Shown: piece by piece, positions 36,210 to 44,099 of the stretch | How the letters are laid out: every line of letters begins with the position of its first letter | How positions within the stretch are numbered: the stretch's first letter is position 1 | Source of the DNA: Streptomyces tateyamensis | GTDB taxonomy: Bacteria > Actinomycetota > Actinomycetes > Streptomycetales > Streptomycetaceae | DNA length: 44,470 nucleotides | Direction: 5' to 3' | NCBI RefSeq assembly: GCF_003205575.1 | Contig: NZ_PYBW01000094.1 | Coordinates: 1 to 44,470, forward strand | The notes under the pieces: model-generated | Database searches by the model: none | Told to the model about the DNA's origin: nothing | The model's input: the letters and a program-made list of their open reading frames with translations, nothing else | Made by a program: the position numbers and the translations under genes

Positions 36210-36308
36210 CCGCTCCTGGTGCGCAGGCGCGCACAGTTGACCGGTTTCCCTCCGTCCACCTGCGGGAACCCACCACACCGGATGTCGTTTCCTCCCTAGG
36301 ATGGGTCT

Positions 36309-36731
36309 GTGGACAGCTGGTTGTGGTGGCTCCTGCTCGCCGTCGGACTGGGCGTACCGCTGGTGGCCACCGCGTTGCCGGAGTTCGGGCTGTTCGCGGT
36401 CGGCGCGGTGGGTGCCTCGATCACGGCCGGGCTGGGGGCGGGCGTGGTCTGGCAGTTCGCCGTCTTCCTGGTGGTCTCGATCGCCATGCTGGGGGCGGTG
36501 CGCCCGCTCGCCTATCGGAAGTTGCGCAAGGGACCGCAGGTCCGGATGGGGATCGACGCCCTGCCCGGCTCCCGCGCCCTGGTGCAGGAACGGGTCGACG
36601 AGCACGGCGGCCGGATCAAGCTCAACGGCGAGATCTGGTCGGCCCGCGCGCTGCACCCCGACCGTGTCTACGAGCCCGGCCAGCAGGTGGATGTGATCGA
36701 AATCCAGGGCGCCACCGCCCTGGTCGACTAG
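36309..36731 (+). CDS. NfeD-like membrane protein
   Basis: A 140-residue protein. Two or three membrane helices occupy about 4-60; a soluble beta-barrel (about 75-140) with DALPGSRALVQERV, GRIKLNGEIWSARAL and GQQVDVIEIQGATALV is the OB-fold domain of the NfeD family. Such proteins pair with SPFH/stomatin proteins, here the next gene, 79 bases downstream, to organise membrane microdomains. The GTG start has TAGGAT 6 nt upstream and no SD, so it is probably leaderless. Confidence 0.9.
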   Translation: MDSWLWWLLLAVGLGVPLVATALPEFGLFAVGAVGASITAGLGAGVVWQFAVFLVVSIAMLGAVRPLAYRKLRKGPQVRMGIDALPGSRALVQERVDEHGGRIKLNGEIWSARALHPDRVYEPGQQVDVIEIQGATALVD

Positions 36732-36810
36732 CCGGCCGAACCGGCCGGCACAGTCGTACGAGCAGTCAGTCCGAGTAGTCCCAGCGTCCGAGCTGTCCAG
36801 GGGAGACACC

Positions 36811-37863
36811 GTGGAACCCGTCCTCATCGTGCTGATCATTCTGGTCGTGCTGGCGCTAGTCGCACTGATCCGGACGATCCAGGTGATCCCGCAGGGCAGC
36901 GCGGCGATCGTGGAGCGGTTCGGCCGCTACACGCGCACGCTCAACGCCGGCCTCAACATCGTCGTGCCCTTCGTGGACACCATCCGCAACCGGATCGACC
37001 TGCGCGAGCAGGTGGTCCCGTTCCCGCCGCAGCCGGTGATCACCCAGGACAACCTGGTGGTCAACATCGACACCGTCATCTACTACCAGGTCACCGACGC
37101 CCGGGCCGCCACCTACGAGGTGGCCAGCTTCATCCAGGCGATCGAGCAGCTCACCGTCACCACGCTGCGCAACATCATCGGCTCGATGGACCTGGAGTCC
37201 ACCCTGACCTCCCGTGAGGTGATCAACGCCGGCCTGCGCGGGGTGCTGGACGAGGCCACCGGCCGCTGGGGCATCCGGGTCAACCGGGTGGAGCTGAAGG
37301 CGATCGAGCCGCCGACCTCCATCCAGGACTCGATGGAGAAGCAGATGCGGGCCGAGCGGGACAAGCGCGCCGCGGTGCTCACCGCCGAGGGCCAGCGACA
37401 GGCCGCGATCCTGCGTGCCGAGGGCGAGAAGCAGGCCGCGGTGCTCAGCGCCGAGGGTGAGGCGCAGGCCGCCGTGCTGCGCGCCGACGGTGAGGCTGCC
37501 GCGATCCGTACGGTCTTCGAGGCGATCCACGACGGCGACGCCGACCAGAAGCTGCTCGCCTACCAGTACCTGCAGACGCTGCCCGAGCTGGCCAAGGGCG
37601 ACGCCAACAAGCTGTGGATCATCCCCAGCGAGGTGGGCGACGCCCTCAAGGGCCTGGGCGGTGCCTTCGGCGGTCTGACCGGTCAGAGCGGCGGCCCCGC
37701 CCCCACCGTCGCCGACCTGCCCAAGCAGGTTCCGGCCGACGGCAACGGCGCCCGCCCGGTCGGCGCCGCGGGCGGCCCGCGCCCGCTGGACACCGACGAG
37801 ACGGGCGCGGCCCGGCCCCGGGTCAACCCGACCCGGGAGTACCCGCAGATCGACCCGGAGTGA
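36811..37863 (+). CDS. SPFH/band 7 (stomatin-like) protein
   Basis: A 350-residue membrane scaffold. The N-terminal helix (VLIVLIILVVLALVALI) anchors it. The SPFH domain follows (about 20-190; VIPQGSAAIVERFGRYTRTLNAGLNIVVPFVD, then DNLVVNIDTVIYYQVTDA). A coiled-coil built of AEGxxxAAxLxAEGE repeats spans about 185-240, and a disordered Pro/Gly tail ends the protein. With the NfeD-like gene it forms the classic pair. GTG start preceded by GGGGAGA. Confidence 0.92.
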   Translation: MEPVLIVLIILVVLALVALIRTIQVIPQGSAAIVERFGRYTRTLNAGLNIVVPFVDTIRNRIDLREQVVPFPPQPVITQDNLVVNIDTVIYYQVTDARAATYEVASFIQAIEQLTVTTLRNIIGSMDLESTLTSREVINAGLRGVLDEATGRWGIRVNRVELKAIEPPTSIQDSMEKQMRAERDKRAAVLTAEGQRQAAILRAEGEKQAAVLSAEGEAQAAVLRADGEAAAIRTVFEAIHDGDADQKLLAYQYLQTLPELAKGDANKLWIIPSEVGDALKGLGGAFGGLTGQSGGPAPTVADLPKQVPADGNGARPVGAAGGPRPLDTDETGAARPRVNPTREYPQIDPE

Positions 37864-37894
37864 TCAGCCGACACTGAGCTGCGGGTACCGGTCC

Positions 37895-37938
37895 GCGGGC
37901 ACTTCCTCGCGGACGGTGGTCCGCGGGGAAGTGCCCGC
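37895..37938 (+). terminator. Terminator after the SPFH gene
   Basis: A stem of 20 bp with one T-G pair closes on GGTG; it starts 32 bases after the stop codon. Very stable and likely an efficient terminator. Confidence 0.85.
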
Positions 37939-37962
37939 AGGTCGGGTGCGATCCATGTCTCT

Positions 37963-38004
37963 CATCCTGGATGACGCTGTCAGCAAGCAGCGTCGTCCAG
38001 GATG
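37963..38004 (+). terminator. Second hairpin, before the TauE gene
   Basis: A 17-bp stem with one T-G pair (37963-37979 with 37988-38004) and an 8-nt loop is followed by ATCGCTTTT. It is either a second terminator or, because of its CATCCTGG dyad, a regulatory structure in the leader of the next gene. Confidence 0.6.
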
Positions 38005-38065
38005 ATCGCTTTTGCCGCCACCCGCAGCGGGCGGGGGCGGACACGCGAGACGTAGGGACGGGTCG

Positions 38066-38824
38066 ATGACTCCTTGGGAAGGGCTGGCGGTCTTCGCCGC
38101 CGGTGCGGGTGCCGGCACCATCAACGTCATCGTGGGATCGGGGACGCTGATCACGTTCCCGGTCCTGCTGGCGATCGGACTGCCGCCGGTGACGGCCAAC
38201 GTGTCCAACACGCTGGGCCTGGTGCCCGGTTCGTTCAGCGGCGTGATCGGCTACCGGCGGGAACTGGCCGACCAGCGCGGACGGCTGCTGCGGCTGGGCA
38301 CCGCCTCGCTGTTCGGCGGCCTGCTCGGCGCGGTGCTGCTCATCAAGCTGCCCGGCTCCGCCTTCGCCGCCATCGTCCCGGCGCTGATCCTGCTCGCCCT
38401 GGTGCTGGTGGTCGTTCAGCCCCGGGTGGCCCGCGCGGTGGCCGCCCGCGGCGGCCCGGCCGCCCACCCCGACGGCGGCTGGGGCCTGATCGCCGGCGTC
38501 TTCGCCACCGGTGTCTACGGCGGCTACTTCGGGGCTGCCCAGGGCGTCCTGCTGCTGGCCCTGATGGGGATGCTGCTCCGTGACGACCTGCAGCGGATGA
38601 ACGCGGTCAAGAACGTGCTGGCGCTGATCGTGAATGCGGTGGCGGCGGTCTTCTTCATGTTCACCGCGCACATCGACTGGCTGGTGGCGCTGCTGATCGC
38701 GGTCGGCTCGGCGCTCGGCGGCCTGCTCGGCGCGAAGATCGGCCGCCGGCTGCCGCCGAGCGCGCTGCGTGCCCTGATCGTGGTGGTCGGACTGGTCGCG
38801 GTGGTCAAGCTGCTGCTCGCCTGA
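38066..38824 (+). CDS. TauE/SafE family sulfite exporter-like permease
   Basis: A 252-residue membrane protein with about eight hydrophobic helices in two similar halves. Family signatures: GAGAGTINVIVGSGTLITFPVLLAIGLPPVTANVSNTLGLVPGSFSG in the first half and GVYGGYFGAAQGVLLLALMGMLL plus MNAVKNVLALIVN in the second. The family carries sulfite, sulfoacetate and related anions; the substrate here is not predictable. The ATG at 38066 has GGGACGG upstream. Two large hairpins precede the gene. Confidence 0.92.
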   Translation: MTPWEGLAVFAAGAGAGTINVIVGSGTLITFPVLLAIGLPPVTANVSNTLGLVPGSFSGVIGYRRELADQRGRLLRLGTASLFGGLLGAVLLIKLPGSAFAAIVPALILLALVLVVVQPRVARAVAARGGPAAHPDGGWGLIAGVFATGVYGGYFGAAQGVLLLALMGMLLRDDLQRMNAVKNVLALIVNAVAAVFFMFTAHIDWLVALLIAVGSALGGLLGAKIGRRLPPSALRALIVVVGLVAVVKLLLA

Positions 38825-38872
38825 GCCTGAGCCTGAGCCTGCGTCAGTTCCCCTGCCGCTCGCCCAGGCCAG

Positions 38873-38923
38873 TCCGGCCGATCTTGCCCGGCGCCGCGCG
38901 CTGATCCGCCAAGATCGGCCGGA
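38873..38923. repeat. 14-bp perfect inverted repeat upstream of the pterin dehydratase gene
   Basis: TCCGGCCGATCTTG (38873-38886) and its exact complement (38910-38923) flank 23 bases. It lies between the TauE stop and the next start, 8 bases before the TACGCT hexamer. It may be a terminator or an operator. Confidence 0.65.
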
Positions 38924-38943
38924 CCCGCCCTACGCTGGACGCC

Positions 38944-39240
38944 ATGAGCAAGCGGACCCTGTTGACCGAGGACGAGATCGCCGCCGGCCTGGCCGCGCTG
39001 CCCGACTGGCAGCGTGAGGGCGGCGCCATCCGCCGCACCGCCGAGACCGCCGACTTCCGCACCGCGATCCGGGTGGTGGACCAGGTGGCCGAGGCGGCCG
39101 AGGAGCTCGACCACCACCCGGACATCGACATCCGCTGGCGGACCCTCACCTTCGTCCTGTCCACCCACAGCGCGGGCGGGTTGACCGGCCTGGACCTGAC
39201 GATGGCGGCACGGATCGACCGGTCACTGCGCGAGGCCTGA
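38944..39240 (+). CDS. 4a-hydroxytetrahydrobiopterin dehydratase (PCD/DCoH family)
   Basis: A 98-residue protein of the pterin-4a-carbinolamine dehydratase family, which dehydrates the pterin product of aromatic amino acid hydroxylases. The active-site motif ELDHHPDIDIRWRTLTFVLSTHSAGGLTGLD is complete, with the HHP and the Trp. The length is normal. ATG with TACGCT 7 nt upstream and no SD, so probably leaderless. No hydroxylase gene adjoins it; it may recycle another pterin or a molybdopterin-related compound. Confidence 0.92.
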   Translation: MSKRTLLTEDEIAAGLAALPDWQREGGAIRRTAETADFRTAIRVVDQVAEAAEELDHHPDIDIRWRTLTFVLSTHSAGGLTGLDLTMAARIDRSLREA

Positions 39241-39318
39241 TCCGGCGAAGCCGGCGAGCCGTCCCGGGCGGCGTGAGATGCTGGCCGCTGCCAGCCGCAG
39301 TCGGGACAAAGGGGACGC

Positions 39319-41181
39319 ATGACTCAGGACGGGTACGGATACCAGCACTCCTGGTACCCCGGGACCGACCAGCAGCCGCAGCCTGGGGAGCAGCCCTGGC
39401 AGTGGCAGGAGTACCCCCAGGGCGGCTACCAGGAGCAGCAGTACCAGCCCGCCACGTACGTGGACCCGTACGCGCCCGCCGCGGGGGAGCAGCCCGGCGC
39501 GGAGCAGTACAACCCGGGGCAGTACAACTCGGAGCAGTACAGCCCGGAGCAGTACAGCCCGGACCAGCACCGCCCCGAGTACGCCCGGCAGCACATCCCG
39601 GAGCAGTACGCCTCCGACCAGTACCAGCAGTTGCCGGCCGAGCAGGCTACCGGGGTCCAGCAGGAGGCCGAGCCCGCCGTCAACCCGGTGGACGTGGCCG
39701 ACCCCGCCGACCCGGCAGACCCGCGAGCCCCGGCGGCCGGCACTGACGCCGAGCAGGCTCCCACCGCCCCCCGCTCGCGCCGAGCCGCGCCGCGCACCGC
39801 CGCCGGCGGCTCGCTGATCGACCGGGCCCGCGACTCCGCCAAGGCCGCCGCCCAGGGCGTGCTAAACACCGAGGGCGGCCCCGGCCGGCGGGCCCTGCTG
39901 ATCCGGGCCGGCGCCGGCGTCGCGGCCCTCGGCGTGCTGATCACCGCCGGCATCGTCGCCACCAGCGGTCACTCCGACCACCCGGCCCCGGTCGCCGGCA
40001 CCCCGAGCGGCGACACCAACTTCGCGGTCGCGCACAACCGGATCTGGGTCGCCCAGCCAGCTGCCCAACAGGGCACCGACGACACCCTGGTGGGCAGCTG
40101 GCTGCTCGGCGACGCCGTGGTGCGCGCCGACAGCACCGGCGTGCACGCCTACCAGCTCGCCGACGGCAAGCCCGGCTGGAGCATCGACGCGCCCGCCCAG
40201 GGCGCCGTGCCCTGCGGCCTGTCGCCCACCGTCAACGGCGCCGGGCTAGGCGGCGCGCTGTTCCGCACCCAGGCCGACCCCAAGAGCCCCTGCACCCTGC
40301 TCGCCGCCGTGGACACCAAGGCCGGCAAGACCGCCTGGACCAAGAAGCTCTCCGACACCGCCAACTCCTACGCCGCGCACGTCGCGGTCACCGAGGACAA
40401 GGTGATCGCGGTCGGCGACGACAAGGTGCAGGCATGGGCCGGCGCCGACGGCAAGGACGCCTGGCAGTACGGCGGCCAGGGCAAGTTCTGCACGCTGACC
40501 GGCAGCGCCACCGGCGCCACCGTGCTGGTGGACAGCAACTGCGCCGACAGCAACCCCGGCAACCAACTGGTCGCGCTCGGCGCCGCCGACGGCAAGGTGC
40601 TCTGGGCCAAGGGCCTGGACGGCCAGCCCAAGACCGTCACCGTGCTCTCGGCCGAACCCGCCGCGGTGCTCACCACCGGCGACCAGCCCGCCGACTCCAA
40701 GGTGCTCGGCTTCGCGGCCAACGGCGATGCGACCGGCAGCATCCCGCTGGCCCAGGACGGCGGCGGCCAACTGGACGTCGGCCACGGCAGCTTCGACCCG
40801 ACCCCCGGCGTCTTCTTCCAGGACCACAGCCTGGTGACCACGCTCACCGGCAGCGACGGCGCCACCTCGGCCGCCGCCTTCGACCTGGCCGGCGGCAAGG
40901 CGCTGTGGCGCAGCCCGGTGAGCGAGAAGGGCGGCGTGCGGGCCGTCGCGCTGGACGGCGGTGCGCTGGTGCTGGCCACCGAGGAGCGGGTCGGCCTGCC
41001 CGCCCACCTGAGCCGGTTCGCCCTGACGAACGGTCAGGAGAGCATCGGCGGCGGCTTCCCCCGCGACACCGGCTCGCTGCTCACCGCGGGCCGGGTGCTG
41101 ATCGGCGGTGGCCGGGTGGTCGCGGTACCGGAGCACTCGACGCACTTCGGCACCGCGACCGCCTTCCAGGCCAAGGGCTGA
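39319..41181 (+). CDS. Membrane-anchored PQQ-like beta-propeller protein with Gln/Tyr-rich N-terminus
   Basis: 620 residues. The cytoplasmic N-terminus (1-185) is very rich in Gln, Tyr, Pro and Glu and includes 5-residue repeats of the type EQYSP. One membrane helix lies at about 190-214 (RRALLIRAGAGVAALGVLITAGIVA). The outer part (about 215-620) is a PQQ-type beta-propeller with recurring AWxADGKDAWQYGG-, ALGAADGKVLWAKG- and AFDLAGGKALWRS-like blades. ATG with AAAGGGGA upstream. Such proteins in Streptomyces often scaffold signalling or cell-wall complexes; the role here is unknown. Confidence 0.85.
   Translation: MTQDGYGYQHSWYPGTDQQPQPGEQPWQWQEYPQGGYQEQQYQPATYVDPYAPAAGEQPGAEQYNPGQYNSEQYSPEQYSPDQHRPEYARQHIPEQYASDQYQQLPAEQATGVQQEAEPAVNPVDVADPADPADPRAPAAGTDAEQAPTAPRSRRAAPRTAAGGSLIDRARDSAKAAAQGVLNTEGGPGRRALLIRAGAGVAALGVLITAGIVATSGHSDHPAPVAGTPSGDTNFAVAHNRIWVAQPAAQQGTDDTLVGSWLLGDAVVRADSTGVHAYQLADGKPGWSIDAPAQGAVPCGLSPTVNGAGLGGALFRTQADPKSPCTLLAAVDTKAGKTAWTKKLSDTANSYAAHVAVTEDKVIAVGDDKVQAWAGADGKDAWQYGGQGKFCTLTGSATGATVLVDSNCADSNPGNQLVALGAADGKVLWAKGLDGQPKTVTVLSAEPAAVLTTGDQPADSKVLGFAANGDATGSIPLAQDGGGQLDVGHGSFDPTPGVFFQDHSLVTTLTGSDGATSAAAFDLAGGKALWRSPVSEKGGVRAVALDGGALVLATEERVGLPAHLSRFALTNGQESIGGGFPRDTGSLLTAGRVLIGGGRVVAVPEHSTHFGTATAFQAKG
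39501..39575 (+). repeat. 15-bp tandem repeat encoding EQY-type pentapeptides
   Basis: Five consecutive 15-bp units of the form GGAGCAGTACAGCCC (39501-39575; the third and fourth identical, the last degenerate) encode the pentapeptide repeats of the disordered N-terminus. Unit number may vary between strains by slippage. Confidence 0.75.
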
Positions 41182-41220
41182 CCCACTGCCGGCCCAGGGC
41201 CGCGCCCGGTCAGGCCACGG

Positions 41221-41733
41221 TCAGGCCGAGATCGGCTGCAGCCAGTCCGCCAGCTCGGCGGCCTCGCCCGCCCGCAGGCCCAGCGCCAGCAGCAGCGAGG
41301 CCTCCGGGGTCGGCTCGAACGGACGCCGCCGCAGCACCATCTGGGCCTGCTCCGGCGTCCGGTCGGCCTTGCGCTGGTTGTCCTCCGCGCAGGCGGCCAC
41401 GGTGTTCAGCCAACTGTCGGCGCCGCCGCGCGACTTCGGCACCAGGTGGTCCACCGTGGTGGCCCGCCGGCCGCAGTAGGCGCAGGTGTGCTGGTCACGC
41501 ACCAGGACGCCCCGTCGCGACCACGGCGCCCGTTGTCGGAACGGCACCCGGACGTATGTCCGCAGTCTGATCACCCGGGGCACCGGTACCGCCAGGCCCG
41601 TCGCCCGCATCACGCGCAGCGGATGGGCCTGCTCGACCACGGCCTTGTCCTGCAGTACCAGTACCACCGCTCGCTGCAGCGACACCGTGGACAGCGGCTC
41701 GTAGCTCGCGTTCAGCACCAGCGTGTTGCGCAT
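41221..41733 (-). CDS. HNH endonuclease family protein
   Basis: A 170-residue HNH nuclease-fold protein. The N-terminal half (RNTLVLNASYEPLSTVSLQRAVVLVLQDKAVVEQ) is characteristic of a widespread actinobacterial/cyanobacterial subgroup. The HNH core has CAYCGRRATTVDHLVPKSRGG and an Asn-containing ...ACAEDNQRKADRTPEQA segment with the zinc-binding Cys residues. The ATG at 41733 has GGGAGGTG upstream. It lies antiparallel to, and between, the propeller gene and the glycosylase gene. Function unknown; not a restriction-modification system, since no methylase is near. Confidence 0.9.
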   Translation of the reverse strand: MRNTLVLNASYEPLSTVSLQRAVVLVLQDKAVVEQAHPLRVMRATGLAVPVPRVIRLRTYVRVPFRQRAPWSRRGVLVRDQHTCAYCGRRATTVDHLVPKSRGGADSWLNTVAACAEDNQRKADRTPEQAQMVLRRRPFEPTPEASLLLALGLRAGEAAELADWLQPISA

Positions 41734-41864
41734 CTCGGGGGCACCTCCCAGGCCTTGGCCGCCGCCCTGGCGGACCCGACCACTGTGACCGTCGAAGCGC
41801 GTGCCGGACAACGGAATTTCCGCCGCTCAGCCCGGTTGTCCGGCCCCGCGGCTACGCTCGCCCC

Positions 41865-42497
41865 GTGACCGAGGACCCCGCTGCCGCACTCGACCGCGCC
41901 TTCTTCGACCGCCCGTCCCCCGAGGTGGCACCCGACCTGCTCGGCCGGCTGCTGCGCTGCACGCTGCCCACCGGCACCGTCGAGCTGCGCCTGACCGAGG
42001 TGGAGGCCTACACCGGCCCGGACGACCCCGCCTCGCACGCCTACCGCGGCCGCACCGCCCGCAACGCGGTGATGTTCGGCCCGCCCGGGCACGCGTACGT
42101 GTACTTCACCTACGGCATGCACTTCTGCCTCAACCTGGTCTGCGGCCCGGCCCTGCACCCCGGCGGGGTGCTGCTGAGGGCCGGCCGGGTGACCGAGGGC
42201 ATCGACTCGGCCCGGCGCCGCCGGCCCGGCAGCCGCCGGGACCACGACCTGGCGCAGGGCCCCGCCCGGCTCACCGTCGCGCTCGGCGTGGACCGCACCC
42301 AGGACGGCGAGGACGTGGTGGCCGGCCCCGTCTTCCGGCTGCTGCCCGGGACCCCGCCGGCCCCCGGGCAGATCCGCACCGGTCCGCGCACCGGAGTCGC
42401 CGCCGCCGCCGACACGCCTTGGCGGTTCTGGATCGAGGGCGATCCCACGGTCAGCCCCTACCGCGCCCACGCCCCGCGCCGCCGGGCGGCTAAATGA
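41865..42497 (+). CDS. DNA-3-methyladenine glycosylase (AAG/MPG family)
   Basis: A 210-residue base-excision repair enzyme of the alkyladenine glycosylase fold. Motifs: PDLLGRLLRC, LTEVEAYTGPDDPASHAYRGRTARNAVMFGPPGHAYVYFTYGMHFCLNLVC, GVLLRAGRV and GPARLTVALGV, which are the conserved segments of the family, including the catalytic Glu in TEVEAY and the intercalating Tyr in YVYFTYGMH. The GTG start has TACGCT 6 nt upstream and no SD, so probably leaderless. It precedes tyrS on the same strand by 101 bases. Confidence 0.93.
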   Translation: MTEDPAAALDRAFFDRPSPEVAPDLLGRLLRCTLPTGTVELRLTEVEAYTGPDDPASHAYRGRTARNAVMFGPPGHAYVYFTYGMHFCLNLVCGPALHPGGVLLRAGRVTEGIDSARRRRPGSRRDHDLAQGPARLTVALGVDRTQDGEDVVAGPVFRLLPGTPPAPGQIRTGPRTGVAAAADTPWRFWIEGDPTVSPYRAHAPRRRAAK

Positions 42498-42598
42498 AAC
42501 GCGCTGGCGCGGACCGCGTACTCTCGGACACGCTGTACCCAGCACTCATCTGAAACAGCGGGCCGCTGCCGGGCGGCCCGGTCGGACCAAGGAGAACC

Positions 42599-43870
42599 GT
42601 GACCGTGACGGACATCGTCGACGAGCTGAAGTGGCGCGGGCTGATCGCCCTCTCCACGGACGAGGACGCACTGCGCAAGGCGTTCGCGGACGGCCCGGTC
42701 ACGTTCTATTGCGGCTTCGACCCGACCGCGCCGAGCCTGCACCTGGGCAACCTGGTGCAGATCCTCACGATGCGCCGGATCCAGCAGGCCGGGAACCTGC
42801 CGCTGGGCCTGGTCGGCGGCGCCACCGGTCTGATCGGCGACCCCAAGCCCACCGCCGAGCGGGTGCTCAACGACCCCGAGACGGTGGCCAACTGGGTACT
42901 GCGGCTGCGCGGCCAGATCGAGAGGTTCCTCGACTTCGACGGTCCGTTCGCGGCCCGCATGGTCAACAACCTGGACTGGACCGCCGACCTGTCCGCGATC
43001 AACCTGCTGCGCGACATCGGCAAGTTCTTCCGGGTCAACAACATGATCGCCAAGGAGGCGGTGGCCCGTCGGCTCAACTCCGACGCGGGCATCAGCTACA
43101 CCGAGTTCAGCTACCAGATCCTGCAGGGCATGGACTTCCTGGAGCTGAACCGCCGTTACGGCTGCACCCTGCAGACCGGCGGCAGCGACCAGTGGGGCAA
43201 CCTGACCGCCGGCACCGACCTGATCCGCAAGGCCGAGGGCGCTTCGGTGCACGCGCTGGCGACCCCGCTGATCGTCAAGGCTGACGGCACCAAGTTCGGC
43301 AAGACCGAGTCCGGCACCATCTGGCTCGACCCGGAGCTCACCACGCCGTACGCGTTCTACCAGTTCTGGCTGAACGCCGACGACCGCGACGTGGCCAACT
43401 TCCTGCGGATCTTCTCGTTCCGCTCGCGGGAGGAGATCGAGGAGCTGGTGCGGGAGACCGCCGAGCGTCCGCAGGCCCGGCTCGCCCAGCGCGCGCTGGC
43501 CGAGGAGCTCACCACGCTGGTGCACGGCGCCGACCAGTACGAGCGCGCGGTGGCCGCCTCCAAGGCGCTGTTCGGCCAGGGCGAGCTGACCGAGCTGGAG
43601 CCGGCCACGCTGGCCTCGGCGCTGGCCGAGCTCCCGCGGGCCGAGGTCGCGGAGCTGGCCCCGATGGCCGACCTGCTGGTCGCCGTCGGACTGGCCCCGA
43701 GCCGCTCGGCCGCCCGCCGCACCCTCAAGGAGGGCGGCGCCTACCTGAACAACGCCAAGGTCACCGACGAGGACGCGGTCGCGACCGAGGCTGACCTGCT
43801 GCACGGCCGGTGGCTGGTGTTGCGCCGCGGCAAGCGGAACCTGGCCGCGGTGGAGCTGGTCCGCGGCTGA
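42599..43870 (+). CDS. tyrS: Tyrosyl-tRNA synthetase
   Basis: A 423-residue class I tRNA synthetase that charges tRNA-Tyr. Class I signatures: HLGN at 48-51 (HIGH) after YCGFDPTAPSLHLGN, GGSDQWGNLTAGTDLI in the tyrosine pocket and KFGKT at 232-236 (KMSKS). An S4 RNA-binding domain ends the protein (SAARRTLKEGGAYLNNAKVTDEDA). The GTG start has AAGGAG 4-9 bases upstream. A strong terminator follows, then the rRNA operon leader; tyrS next to rrn is a common streptomycete arrangement. Confidence 0.97.
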   Translation: MTVTDIVDELKWRGLIALSTDEDALRKAFADGPVTFYCGFDPTAPSLHLGNLVQILTMRRIQQAGNLPLGLVGGATGLIGDPKPTAERVLNDPETVANWVLRLRGQIERFLDFDGPFAARMVNNLDWTADLSAINLLRDIGKFFRVNNMIAKEAVARRLNSDAGISYTEFSYQILQGMDFLELNRRYGCTLQTGGSDQWGNLTAGTDLIRKAEGASVHALATPLIVKADGTKFGKTESGTIWLDPELTTPYAFYQFWLNADDRDVANFLRIFSFRSREEIEELVRETAERPQARLAQRALAEELTTLVHGADQYERAVAASKALFGQGELTELEPATLASALAELPRAEVAELAPMADLLVAVGLAPSRSAARRTLKEGGAYLNNAKVTDEDAVATEADLLHGRWLVLRRGKRNLAAVELVRG

Positions 43871-43964
43871 CGGATCGAGAACTGATGGCGACTCACGCCG
43901 AGGGTTGCTGAGGGGTCATCAGGTGGCTTGAAACGTACCGGCCGTGAGCTGGGAGAATACCCCT

Positions 43965-43996
43965 ACGGGGCCAGATCTGGACAGATCTGGCCCCGT
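43965..43996 (+). terminator. Terminator after tyrS
   Basis: A 15-bp perfect inverted repeat (43965-43979 and 43982-43996) with a GA centre is followed by CGTGTTT. It lies 95 bases past the tyrS stop and separates it from the rRNA operon promoters. Confidence 0.9.
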
Positions 43997-44099
43997 CGTG
44001 TTTGACGTGCTCGCCGAGCTGGCCTAGTGTTGACCGAGTCGCCTGAACCGCACGGGCAGCAGGGTCAACGAGAGATCGTCCCGGAACCCGAGTGGTGCG

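Noticed and set aside
38822..38841. Triple GAGCCT hexamer repeat after the TauE stop
   Set aside because: Three short units at the end of a gene; too short to support a specific function.
41221..41733. HNH protein as part of a restriction or toxin system
   Set aside because: It belongs to a conserved stand-alone family and has no methylase or immunity gene beside it; neighbours are housekeeping genes.
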